Assembly (NCBI GenBank): GCA_025594325.1
Contig: JANHCV010000004.1
Span: forward strand, 1,674,001-1,738,000
From: Blastocladiella emersonii ATCC 22665
Lineage: Eukaryota; Blastocladiomycota; Blastocladiomycetes; Blastocladiales; Blastocladiaceae
Direction of reading: 5' to 3'
Length of the DNA stretch: 64,000 nucleotides
This document shows, in pieces, positions 42,451 through 51,654 of this stretch (position 1 is the first letter of the stretch; every line of letters begins with the position of its first letter). A program made the position numbers and the translations under genes. The notes below the pieces were generated by a model. That model was not told the DNA's origin. It made no database searches and saw only the letters and a list, made by a program, of their open reading frames with translations.

Positions 42451-43434
42451 ATGTCTGCCTCGATTGTTCTTGCTGCCCCCGTCTCGTCGTCGCCCAAGTC
42501 GCCCGTGTCCTCGGTCAAGCACTCGCTCCGCGTCGTGGTCGCTCCCGCGAACGGCACCAGTAGCTGCAACGTGCCCGACAACAAGGTCGCCGACAACAAG
42601 TGCGTTGTCGACTCGACGCCGACCCCCACGGTCGGCTCCCTCAAGGACCGGTTCGAGCAGCTCGCGTCTGCTCCCGGCTCGCCCACCAGCACCAGCCCGC
42701 GCTTGGCCTGCTCGCGGTCCTCGTACCAGGTCAACGTCGCCAATGTCGCCGGCAACAACGGCCAGCTCGTGCAGGGCGACTCCGCCAAGTCCAAGTCGGT
42801 TACGGCCGGTCCCGCGACGGCGGCGGCGGTCGTGCTCGAGTCGCTCGCCGGCGCAAATGTGGCAACCCTGCGCGCTTCCTTCGAGCCCACGGCCGCCGCT
42901 GTGGCTGCTGTCGCTCCCGTTACCCCGACTACCGAAGTTCCGGCTGCCGTCGACACCCTCGCGTCGACTGCGGCGCACGTCAAGGAGATGGGCTCGTGCC
43001 CCGCCCCTGTCGCTCCCATTCCCACCGAGAAGAAGCGTGGCACCGCTGGCAAAGTGCTGCGTTGGGTCCGCCGCCGTGCTGGCCACCGTGGCAGTGCGTC
43101 TCCGGCCGCGGTGGATCCCGAGGTGAAGGTGGTGGCGGCGGCGACGGAGGCCGTCGAGGCGAGCGTTATCAGCGGCGTCGGCTCGAACCTGGCCGTTCTC
43201 TCGGCCGAGCTCGGGTCCGATCAGACGCTGGTCGACAACCACGAGTCGATCTCCCGCTGGTCGTCCTTCAAGGCCCGGATCGGCAGCCTCCTGGGCGGTG
43301 CATCCAGTACCGTCAAGGCGTCCGCCGTTTCGTCCGAGTTCAAGCCGCACCCGATCAAGCGTGGCGGCGTCAAGGTTCTACCAACCACCCCGTCGCCTGT
43401 CGTGGTCCTGCGGTCCGCTGCCCTTGTTTCTTGA
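42451..43434 (+). CDS. uncharacterised Ala/Ser/Val-rich protein
   Basis: An intronless frame of 327 aa with strong GC third-position bias, a TATA box and an ACCACCATG start. It has no signal peptide or membrane segment. Recurrent elements are short SPxxS stretches, a central basic cluster (EKKRGTAGKVLRWVRRRAGH, about residues 197-216) and the repeated theme SFEP / SEFKP. The phrases GSLKDRFEQLASAP, ATLRASFEP and RWSSFKARIGSLLGG may be three degenerate copies of one helical motif. Function unknown. It lies just 5' of one copy of the 0.42-kb repeat. Confidence 0.65.
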   Translation: MSASIVLAAPVSSSPKSPVSSVKHSLRVVVAPANGTSSCNVPDNKVADNKCVVDSTPTPTVGSLKDRFEQLASAPGSPTSTSPRLACSRSSYQVNVANVAGNNGQLVQGDSAKSKSVTAGPATAAAVVLESLAGANVATLRASFEPTAAAVAAVAPVTPTTEVPAAVDTLASTAAHVKEMGSCPAPVAPIPTEKKRGTAGKVLRWVRRRAGHRGSASPAAVDPEVKVVAAATEAVEASVISGVGSNLAVLSAELGSDQTLVDNHESISRWSSFKARIGSLLGGASSTVKASAVSSEFKPHPIKRGGVKVLPTTPSPVVVLRSAALVS

Positions 43435-43560
43435 GTCTTCTCTTTTGTGTTTCAGTTCATGATACCTATCATCTAAACCGAAATCTCTCACATTTGCCTG
43501 TTTCGCGTGTAATTTGATCTCTACTTGTGTTCGTTCATTCTTTCGCGATGACCAGTTGAC

Positions 43561-43987
43561 CTTGACATTGTGATGCGGTCCATGAATCGAATGTGAGTAA
43601 CATGTACCGGTGAGCTTTGATCATGTCATAACTGCAGCATGCTGTCGAGCCGGAGGCCATGTGAAAAGCGTCGCGTTGTTCACGTCGCGGCTGCGCCACC
43701 CAGGGCTAAGCCACCGCCACCGCCACTCGGTCGCCCCGCCGCTTTCTGCTTCCACGGCTTCCCTTCCGCTTGCATCTCCTTATCTCAGGTCGCCGTTTAC
43801 AACGGGCTGTGCGCCGGATTCCGGGAGGATTTGCAGCGGACGCTGACCGCACCCGCAGCTTTCCGGTAGAACGACGGCGCGCTGCGGCGCCGCCCCCACG
43901 TCGTTGGACCACGCGCCGTGGAAGTCGCCGCTATGCCTAGGATCCAGCGTGGGACTCTTCCCCCACGAAGACTCAGCGACTATTGAC
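43561..43987. repeat. dispersed 0.42-kb repeat, copy A
   Basis: Aligns over its whole length with 46196-46610 in the same orientation. Conserved blocks: CATAACTGCAGCATGCTGTC (containing the palindrome CAGCATGCTG), AAAAGCGTCGCGTTG, GCGGCTGCGCCACCC, GCAGCGGACGCTGACCGCAC, CAGCTTTCCGGTAGAACGAC and ACGAAGACTCA. No open frame is preserved between the copies, and no terminal inverted repeats or target duplications are obvious. Confidence 0.88.
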
Positions 43988-44123
43988 TCAATGGCTAAGA
44001 CGTGACCCTGACCTGATGATACGATGGTATGAGCAGAAAACACATCCTATAACCATGAACAAACACTGTGTGATCGAGAGTAAACCATGCAGAACACGCG
44101 GAGGGCAGCGAGCGCGCGTGCTT

Positions 44124-44668
44124 CTCCATTCACCCGCGCCCTGAGCCCCCAAGGGGACCGAGCCAGAAGCGCAGGGGAGAAGACACGCGACGGCACACAC
44201 GTTTCGTCTCCATTCACCCGCGTCCCGAGCCTCCATGGAGACCGAGCCGGACGACGCGGGGGAGAGTACTCGGCGGCGGCCACGGCTTGACGGCGGCCTC
44301 GCGTCACGATTGCGCTTTCGTCTCCATTTACCCGCGTCCCGAGCCTCCATGGAGACCTAGCCGGACGACGCGGGGGAGAGTACTCGGCGGCCTCGCACAC
44401 GTCCCGGGCCACTCCGTTCACCTGCGCCTCGAGCCCCCATGGGGGCCTAGCCGAGAACGCAGGGGAGAGCCCGTTTGCGACCACCTCTCGCGCATGTTCG
44501 TCTCCATTAACCCACGTCCCGAGCCCCCAAGGGGACCGAGCCGGTGACGCAGGGGAGAGTACTAGGCGGCAGGGATAGCGGCCTCGTGTGTGCTTTCGTC
44601 TCCATATACCCGCGCCCCGAACCCCCATGGGGGTCTAGCCGGGAGCGCGGGGGAGAGTACTCGGCGGC
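44124..44668. repeat. six-unit tandem repeat; each unit a covarying hairpin
   Basis: Units begin at 44124, 44208, 44322, 44412, 44502 and 44600 with CTCCRTTNACCYRCG-like sequence; spacings are 84, 114, 90, 90 and 98. Each unit has an inner inverted repeat (CTCCATGGAG in units 2-3, CCCCATGGGG in 4 and 6, CCCC-AA-GGGG in 1 and 5). An outer one surrounds it (CCCGCGTC..GACGCGGG in units 2-3, CCTGCG..CGCAGG in 4, CCCGCGC..GCGCGGG in 6). The base pairs change together between units. Each unit closes with GGGGAGA, usually followed by GTACT. On the minus strand some units also translate to an in-frame SPxxxARSPW..VNGDE phrase, but the last spacing is not a multiple of three. Confidence 0.9.
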
Positions 44669-46195
44669 GGAATCGTGCGAGAGGACCGGCCGACTGCTCG
44701 TGGTGCTGCCACTCTTCTTGATCTGCGACGCGGTACCGCGCACGACTGCTGCGACACGATCGAGTCGCGCCGGACAGTTGAGGCCGGGCGGAGGACCGAG
44801 TTCTTGACGATGATGGTCTTGAGGTCTCAGCAGTCGCGGACACGTCGAGGCTGATGATGAAACACGACGCGCGACAGCGACCGCGACCGCGGCGGATCGA
44901 GTTGAACGAGCGTGCGCCTTGGCCTGGCCTTGCCGCAAAGCTTGGTCATGGTGACCGGAACTTGGTCTCGATGGTAGTTGTGGTGGCCGCGCGTCGATAC
45001 ACTACACGGCGAGAGTCGTGTATTAAAGATCCGAGTGCGTGGTGTGAGAGCGCGTCGTGATCGTACCTGTCGCGATACAACGCCGAGAACCGAGACTGGA
45101 GCTTGGGCAGGGCGACGAGTGTCTCGGCCAGCTCGACGTGAACTCGATGCCGAGCACGCCTTGGCCGTGATCCAGATCATGTCGATGGGTCAAGAGGGGG
45201 CGGGCGGAACTTGAGCACCGTCGTGGCCGTCATGTTGCGACGAGTGCAGCAGGTCCTTGAGGCGTCGCCGAGCCGTGGTCGTTGATGATCATGTGGCCGA
45301 CACGAAGGGGGATGCACAAGGCCGATCGAGTTGATATCATGGTGGACGGTGAAGATTTTATGAGCCCGAGAGGCAGCAGGAGCGACGGGAGCTCGAGTAT
45401 TTGTACGGCTGCGGGGTGTGCACACTGTAAGCACCGTGGCTGTCTGAGCAAGAAACTTGGTGCAAAACCAGCCTTTTTTGCACAAAACCCCGCATAACAG
45501 GAAAATGGCACAGTATTGTCTCGCACCACGACGGGCGAGCATCGCTGTTCCGTCGGAGCGGCTCGAGGCGGGTGCGCCCGCCATCGCGCCGCGGCGAGGA
45601 AATCCTCGATCGGTGCCGCCTGCGACGCAAAAAGTGCGAGACGGTGCCAAGAACCGTCCCGTCAGCGTCGGAGTGGCTCACGATGAGTCGCAGCCTGCGG
45701 AAGGAGGGAGACGCCGTGCGCGAGACGTGGCGCGACGCGTCCGACCGTCAGGTGACTTTCACGTGCACGATGCGAGACACTTTTGCAACGACGCGTTTGC
45801 GAGACAATACTTCGTGCACTCAAACGAAGTCATGGTCTTAACTTGTTACACGCGTTCGTTTGATGATGTTTCCGTTCGACGAAGCGTCGCGTCGCGTCGC
45901 GTCTTGCCGCGTTGTCTCGACTTGGGCCCGCGCTGCCTCAATGACACGACGCGGACTGCCCAGTGTGGTTAGTCGACACAATTAAGTCAACACTGCTTCT
46001 ATTTGCCGCAGGGACGCTATGAGAGTCTACTGCCCGTCCGACCCTGAGGTCCTTACTCTCGCTTGACGACTCGCCACGCGGTGGGGAAGCTTGACGCGAC
46101 GATACCGTTTTCCTGATGAAAACCAGCGACGACATGTGCGAGAAAGCTATATTGTTGTATCGCGCACGGTCCACTCATCCATCGACTTTGGCTTT
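44669..46195. other. 1.5-kb region of decayed sequence, no gene seen
   Basis: Short frames only. Minus-strand fragments such as GHMIINDHGSATPQ and the GCAAAACCAGCCTTTTTTGC patch have no intact context. It shares ACGCGTC/GCGAGACA words with other spacers. No RNA gene recognised. Confidence 0.4.
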
Positions 46196-46610
46196 GACGT
46201 TATGATGCGTTCCGTGATTCAGGTGCGAGTAACGTGTACCGTTGAGCTCCGATCAAGGCATAACTGCAGCATGCTGTCGAGCCGGTGGCCATTTGAAAAG
46301 CGTCGCGTTGCTCACGCAGCGGCTGCGCCACCCGGGGCTGAGCCACCGCCACTCGGACGCGCGTTGCGCGACGTTGCTTCCCGCTTCGCTCCCGCTTGCG
46401 TCGCGCTTTCTAAGGTCGCGTTCGACAGTGCACGGTTCACCGGATTCTGGGAGGATCCGCAGCGGACGCTGACCGCACCTGCAGCTTTCCGGTAGAACGA
46501 CGGCGCGCGGCGGTGCGTCCCCACTTCTGTGAACCGCACCCCGGGACGCCTCACCGCCACGCCTATGCTCTGGAGTCGAACGCTTCGCACACGAAGACTC
46601 AAGGAATAGG
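46196..46610. repeat. dispersed 0.42-kb repeat, copy B
   Basis: Partner of 43561-43987. It ends about 20 bp before the TATA box of the Gln-rich gene, so it forms most of that gene's upstream region. Confidence 0.88.
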
Positions 46611-46630
46611 TCGCACGCAGCGCCGAGTGC

Positions 46631-46637
46631 TATAAGT
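46631..46637 (+). promoter_or_regulatory. TATA box of the Gln-rich protein gene
   Basis: TATAAGT lies 97 nt before the ATG at 46734, almost the same spacing as at the 42.45-kb gene. Confidence 0.65.
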
Positions 46638-46733
46638 ACGGGCCGCTCCCCCGCTTCCTCAGACCGAGTACCGAGTTGATCATCAGCTCCTCGTTCAACG
46701 ACACCACGCCCACACTGCCAACACATCCTCGAG

Positions 46734-47195
46734 ATGACCTTCGGCCCGATTTTCATCCCTGCCGTCCAGTCGCTGTCCCAGTCGCAGTTCCAGGGCCAGT
46801 GGGGCGGCAACGGCGCCCAGCAGCAGTCCCAGTCGCAGTCGCAGTCGCAGTTCCAGGGCCACAACTCGGTCGATCCCGCGCAGCAGCAGTCCCAGTCCCA
46901 GTCGCAGACCCAGTTTGGCGACCACGGCGCGCAGTCGCAGGCCCAGTCGCAGTGGCAGCAGAACCACGGCAGCGACGCCTTCCAGGCCCAGAACCAGTGG
47001 CAGCAGCAGGGCCAGACGGGCAACCACAGCTCGGTCGACCACGGCGGCCTGTTCAGCGGCGACCCGTCCACCTGGGACCCGTCGCCCGCGGACGGCGGCG
47101 ACTTCCACATCCTGCCCGTGTTCGACCACCCCAACGGCGTCGACTTTGGCAGCGACGCCACGGCCATCCTGCCCATCCACAACGGCCTCGCGTAA
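46734..47195 (+). CDS. Gln/Ser-rich, prion-like small protein
   Basis: An intronless 153-aa frame with an upstream TATA box. After a hydrophobic start (MTFGPIFIPAVQSL) come about 85 residues of repeated QSQSQ / QFQG / QWQQ units, roughly 35% Gln. An acidic, Asp/Gly/Pro-rich end follows (GDPSTWDPSPADGGDFHILP). The composition matches prion-like, phase-separating or cell-surface Gln-rich proteins. There is no clear signal peptide. No family is recognised; the function is unknown. Confidence 0.65.
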   Translation: MTFGPIFIPAVQSLSQSQFQGQWGGNGAQQQSQSQSQSQFQGHNSVDPAQQQSQSQSQTQFGDHGAQSQAQSQWQQNHGSDAFQAQNQWQQQGQTGNHSSVDHGGLFSGDPSTWDPSPADGGDFHILPVFDHPNGVDFGSDATAILPIHNGLA

Positions 47196-48297
47196 GCGTC
47201 GCCGTCACGCCACCGCGGGCACTCCCGAGGTCGCTATTTGCTCTGAGAGCGCCTTGTACATAAAACTTGTCATGTTTCTCGATATCATATTTACCACATC
47301 GTCCTTCATGACATGTTGATCGCGTGCGGAAGCGAGAGAGAGAACGCGTCGCGGGCGCCACTCGAGGAGTGGAAGGCTCTTGAACTGTGCTTCCCCGCTC
47401 GCTGGACACCATGTAACGCTACCAACTTGACATGGAACCTCATGCAACGGGCTGCCGGTCGCCCGAAACCGTCTGCCGAGCCGTTGGCCCTCGATCGCTG
47501 CGTGTTAGTCGGCTCGACCCTCCGTGAGCGGCCTTCCCACGGCGTCGCACCCATATCACACTCTCAGCCGTTCAGTGCCCGACCGCTATATGCTCTGCCG
47601 ACATTGAGCTCGTCCTAGCTTATGGAGCGCATCGCTTGGCCTCCGCCTCGGCGTGCCGCGGGCCCGAGTGCGTTCGCCAGCACCCGCGATCGCGGCTCCT
47701 GGCGCCGCGACAGCGCCGCTGGCGCCAACAACGACGATTCTACCTCATTCAGCAGCTTTGCGCGCCGCGCGACGGCTCTTCGCACCTGGGCCTCGTCGTT
47801 GCCGTCTGCTTCGGCCACGGACATGAATAGGACCGCATCCAAAGCCTCGTGTATGTCGAATTGCCTCCTTCGGCGCTTGATCCGCTCGGTATCTTGACGA
47901 CCATGCTGGTAACTAGCCTGAACCTTCTTCAACAAGACTGGATGGTGCAAGTTTGGCGACAATTGCCGCTACTCACACGATTTCTCCCTAGTGGATCGCG
48001 AACCGGGCAAGAGTACGCGCTCCGGCTTCGTCGGCAGCGAATCAAGCGTTTTCTAACAGTCGTTCGCCTCCCAACGTGTAGCGCACCAGCAGCAGTGCGT
48101 CCACTTCCTCCGCGGCAACTGCCGCCACGGCGATCGGTGCCACTTCTCGCACGACGTTGGCCCCTCTTCGTCCATCGTCTTCTCCGCGGCTGCCTCGCCC
48201 AGGAGTACTGTTTGCACCATCGGTGACATTGCCAATGCGGTCCGCGACGTGATTCGGGCTCCAACCACGGCCGAGAGCCCCCGGGCGGTTGTACGTC
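47196..48297. other. 1.1-kb region without an intact gene
   Basis: A plus-strand frame from about 47650 to 48226 reads coding-like phrases (FYLIQQLCAP; LVYVELPPSALDPLGILTTM; QDWMVQVWRQLPLL) but has an in-frame TAG near 47828 and no start. It may be the 5' part of the broken gene that follows. The opposite strand is equally open over 47615-47962. Confidence 0.35.
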
Positions 48298-49125
48298 ATG
48301 CCGTCGCCCGCTCCTTCCAGTAGGCTCGTCGTCGTCAGCGACGCCGACCTGTGGCCGTTTGGTCTTGCTGACCTCGACGGGCAGCGGGCCGCCAAGTTCC
48401 TCGCCGAGGTCCTGCGCCAACTCGAGGATGATCCAGCTGGGTTGCTCTTCGCCCTCAATGCCGATTGCCGTGTCCTACGCGCCCTTCGCGAACTCGCACG
48501 CTGCGACGTCTACTCTACCAACCCGTACCTGGTCGGTGGCGAGCCGCTCTCGTTCCAGAACGTCCTGATGCCGCTCTCCTACGCCATTCTGCACCAGGCG
48601 CTCGAGGTGTCGACGCTCTTCGACAAGGTCGCGCTCGTCCGCGACACCGTGATCGACGCGACGGCAAACCTCGTCCGCCAGTTCCTCAAGTGCGCCCGCG
48701 CTGCCCTCAACACGCGCTCGCTCGTGGCACCCATGGCGCTCGAATACAACGACGACGATGTCGGCGCCAATTTCAGCCGTTCTCGTTTGCTTAGGCATTC
48801 ACGCCGATGCTCAAATACGTGCAACTCGTTGCGGCGCGCGACCCTGAACCGGCCGAGCTCAACGTGGTCCGCACCGCGCTCAAGGACGTCGAGAGCCTCA
48901 TTGACACATGCGAGCCCCTCGTCGACATGGAGGGCGACGACGCGTTCGCCGCCTTCGGGTCGCCGCGCGCCGTCGAGCTCGTCCGTGAGCTCCTCGCCAA
49001 GGCCGAGCACGCGCTCGCCGCTGCCGTCACGATTACTTCAACACGGACGACGTTGAACGAGCGACAACGTCATGCGACGACGTGCTGGGGAAGCTCAGCA
49101 GCTACGTCAGGCTTGTGAGATTCAT
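48298..49125 (+). pseudogene. uncharacterised helical protein gene, apparently frameshifted
   Basis: An ATG at 48298 opens a well-biased frame (MPSPAPSSRLVVVSDADLW; LAEVLRQLEDDPAGLLFALN; ANLVRQFLKCARAAL). Near 48775 the signal moves to a frame reading MLKYVQLVAARDPEPAEL and LVRELLAKAEHALAAAV, and near 49025 to a third (DYFNTDDVERATTSCDDVL). The first switch could be a 35-nt intron (48760-48794, GT..AG, no clear branch site). The second has no splice signals. I therefore favour a decayed gene. Helical content is high throughout; family unknown. Confidence 0.4.
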
Positions 49126-49706
49126 GTATACACGCATCTTTCGCTGCTCTGTCGGATACACATGTCCAGCGCACCGCAGCCAGAGTTTTGGGTGGACCTT
49201 CGCAGTCGCCCCGTATGCCCACGCTCAAACTTGCACGCCTGCTGTGTGGTCACCGAGCAAGTGGGTCAGCGCGTGAGTACTCCGAGCAAGGGAGACTCCC
49301 GCTTTTGAGGTGAGAAGCGACAAAAATACTCGGCCTTGAGGCCACGCGCACGGATTCGGCAAGTCGCCGGGCCACACGTCGCGTGGCGCGACGCGTCTCG
49401 CACCCGTCACGTGATGTCTCGCGGTCAAATTCGGCCACGGAAGCAGGGCGGCTGCCCGGCCGTTCGGGCGTTTGGTGGGAGACATGCTCTTTGTTCGTCG
49501 AGAACAGGTACGTTCATCCGAAACTCACGGTCCGGATCAACGTCTTTTGCGTGAGAGGCATCGCGAACACGGCCGTGATCGCACACCAGGATTCCCCCCT
49601 GTGAGCCCCTTCGCTCCACCTGGATCAATGTATCTGCTGAACGAAGCATCAAGTAACTGCAAAGCCTCATTGCTGATATCGACACATCACCTGCGCTATC
49701 GCCACC
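49126..49706. other. upstream region of the 49.7-kb membrane gene
   Basis: No gene. It holds the ACGCGT/CACGTG block (49391-49413) and, from about 49415, the sequence whose relic copy lies at 34550-34846. Confidence 0.6.
49391..49413. promoter_or_regulatory. ACGCGT + CACGTG block upstream of a membrane-family gene
   Basis: ACGCGTCTCGCACCC, one variable-base step, then CACGTGA. The same 23-24 bp block recurs at 60114-60137 between two paralogues with one mismatch. ACGCGT is the MluI cell-cycle box core and CACGTG an E-box; function here is inferred. Confidence 0.5.
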
Positions 49707-50795
49707 ATGGCCGAACTCACTGAGGTTCGAGCGAGCCGAGTCGAAACCATACGACGAGCTCACACTCGCACGCACGAGTAGCAAGTGCTCCAATGGAGCC
49801 CCGTGAGTTTCTTCATGGGCGTGAACGTATGCATGTTTGCGAACACGACCAATCTCTGCATCTCGCTGTACCGAAAGAAGAAGTCTCGCTTCTTCCTGGC
49901 ACTCGCCGTCCTCTCGGCGTGTCGCATCGCCCACTGCGTTTTGATCCCGGTGCTCATCCGAGACGTTGGGATCGTGGGGCAGTGGTTGACACTCGCCACG
50001 TATCTGCAATGGGTTTTATCGACGGGGTTCACGGTCCTCAACATCACGCGCCTGCACCGAATGTGCGGAACGGCCATGCCGCGCGTCGTTCGCACGCTGG
50101 CGGTGCTGTCGGGGCTCTCGATCACCGTTTGCGGCGTGGCCGTGATCTGGTACCACGTCGTGCTGGCGACGTACGGGTTTAGCCCGCTGCTGCGTGCGCC
50201 GCGGACCATGATCGGCCGTACGTGTTTGATATCGCTGCTGTAAGCGGGACACTGATCGAGCGATCGTGTAGTGTGGGACCTGAGCGACGGGATCATCAAC
50301 GCGGCCATCAGCCTGACGTTCGTGATCCACCTGCAGAACCTGATCGCGGGCACGGCGGGGATGCCGACGATGCGGACGGGGATCGTCAAGCTGATCCACC
50401 GGGTGCAGATCATGCTCGCTTGCGAGTGCGTGCTCATCGTCATGGCCAACATTCTCCGCCTCATCAACACCCGGTGGGATCCCAACTGGGTCAGCATTCT
50501 CTTCGCCGAGTCGATCCGCCAGCGCATCTACTGCGTGTTCCTCAAGAGTCTGCACCGCGTCATGTCGAGTTCGGTCAAGTCGACGACGGGCGGCGGCGGG
50601 CACTCGCAGACGGCGTCCAACACGGGCCGCGGCTCCTCGACGACACAACAGTCGAGCGTGGCGCAGTCGCACGCGCACAACACGTCGGGTGACCTCCTGC
50701 GGCGCGTTCCGTCCGACGTCAAGACGCAGGAGGGGACGGGCACGCTGCTCAAGCCGCCGACGCTGCAGAAGTCGGCGCTGGCGTCGCCCTCCTGA
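49707..50795 (+). CDS. multispanning membrane protein, lineage-specific family, member A
   Basis: Join 49707..49724, 49782..50217, 50272..50795 gives 325 aa. The first exon encodes only MAELTE in a GCCACCATG context; introns are 57 and 54 nt. About six to seven hydrophobic segments occur, including SFFMGVNVCMFANTTNLCI, FFLALAVLSACRIAHCVLIP, TYLQWVLSTGFTVLNI, LAVLSGLSITVCGVAVIW, IINAAISLTFVIHL and IMLACECVLIVMANILRLI. The family signature WDPxxxSxxFAESxRxR comes after the last one, then a Ser/Thr/Gln-rich cytosolic tail. The pattern is receptor-like, but no known GPCR motif is evident. Confidence 0.82.
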
Positions 50796-51654
50796 TTCCG
50801 TTATGGATGTGTTTATCGGGTGGCGGTAGTAGTCGATTAGTTGTTCATAAAGTATGGGTATGGTCGCGTAGTTCAAGTGCACGTGAGCGCGCCTCAGCCA
50901 CTCGTGCGAGCGTGGGACTCGGCGTCCCATGCCCGTGTCGAGAAGCATGCTCAGTGCGCCGATCTCCTTTTCTCTTCGCCATGGACCGCTTCGGTCACCG
51001 AGACCATGTCCATCACGCTGATCTTCCACTCCACTTGTCAGCTCGGAGCGCGAAGAATTCGTGCGATCCTGCTTCGGATCATGTCGAGGATCAGGCCACA
51101 CGCGTTGCGGTGTCCGGGTTCGCACGTCAAAACGGTGCGCAGCGAGGCGGGCCCACGTTGACCGCGGCGCGGTTCCCACGGGAAGTGCGATCGGCAAGGC
51201 CAAATGACAAGCGACGAGGCACCGGTTCTCGCTCCCTCGCGCGAGAGGTCGGGCGAGGCGAGGAGGCGAGCAGCGCCGGCGTCCGCGCACTCCTTCTCTT
51301 CGCGGAAGGCGGACCGGGCCCGCTCTGCACCTTGGACTCTGTGACTCTGACGCGGATCGACCCCGGCGAGGTCGATGGCCGGCTAGCTCCCTTCCCCGCC
51401 CGACGCTCTACCCTCACCTGCTGTGGTCGAATCCGATCACCCAGCGACGCATCTGCGGCGGCGCCTCTCGTGTCCGCGTTTCGAACCGCCACAGGCACCG
51501 GGTTCCGTTGCGCTGCTCGCGCCCACCGTTGCTCGCGGCGGCGCCCGACGCCCACGCTCCCCATTGCCGCGCCGCGTCGTGCTGCGCTGCGAATTCCGTG
51601 CGTCCTGCCCATTCGAGCCCGCGACGCTAGCTCCACCCGTTCGTTCCCGCCGCG
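50796..51654. other. 0.86-kb intergenic region, no gene seen
   Basis: 3' flank of membrane gene A and upstream region of the large disordered protein gene. Frames here are short or shadow-like. No TATA box, repeat or RNA gene recognised. Confidence 0.5.

Noticed and set aside
44047-44628. 193-codon minus-strand protein encoded by the tandem repeat
   Set aside because: Unit spacing is not uniformly a multiple of three, the last unit is out of frame, and base changes follow the hairpin pairing rather than codon positions. Kept only as an alternative.
44124-44668. CRISPR-like array
   Set aside because: Units are variable, hairpin-rich and joined without unique spacers of constant length, and the organism is a eukaryote.
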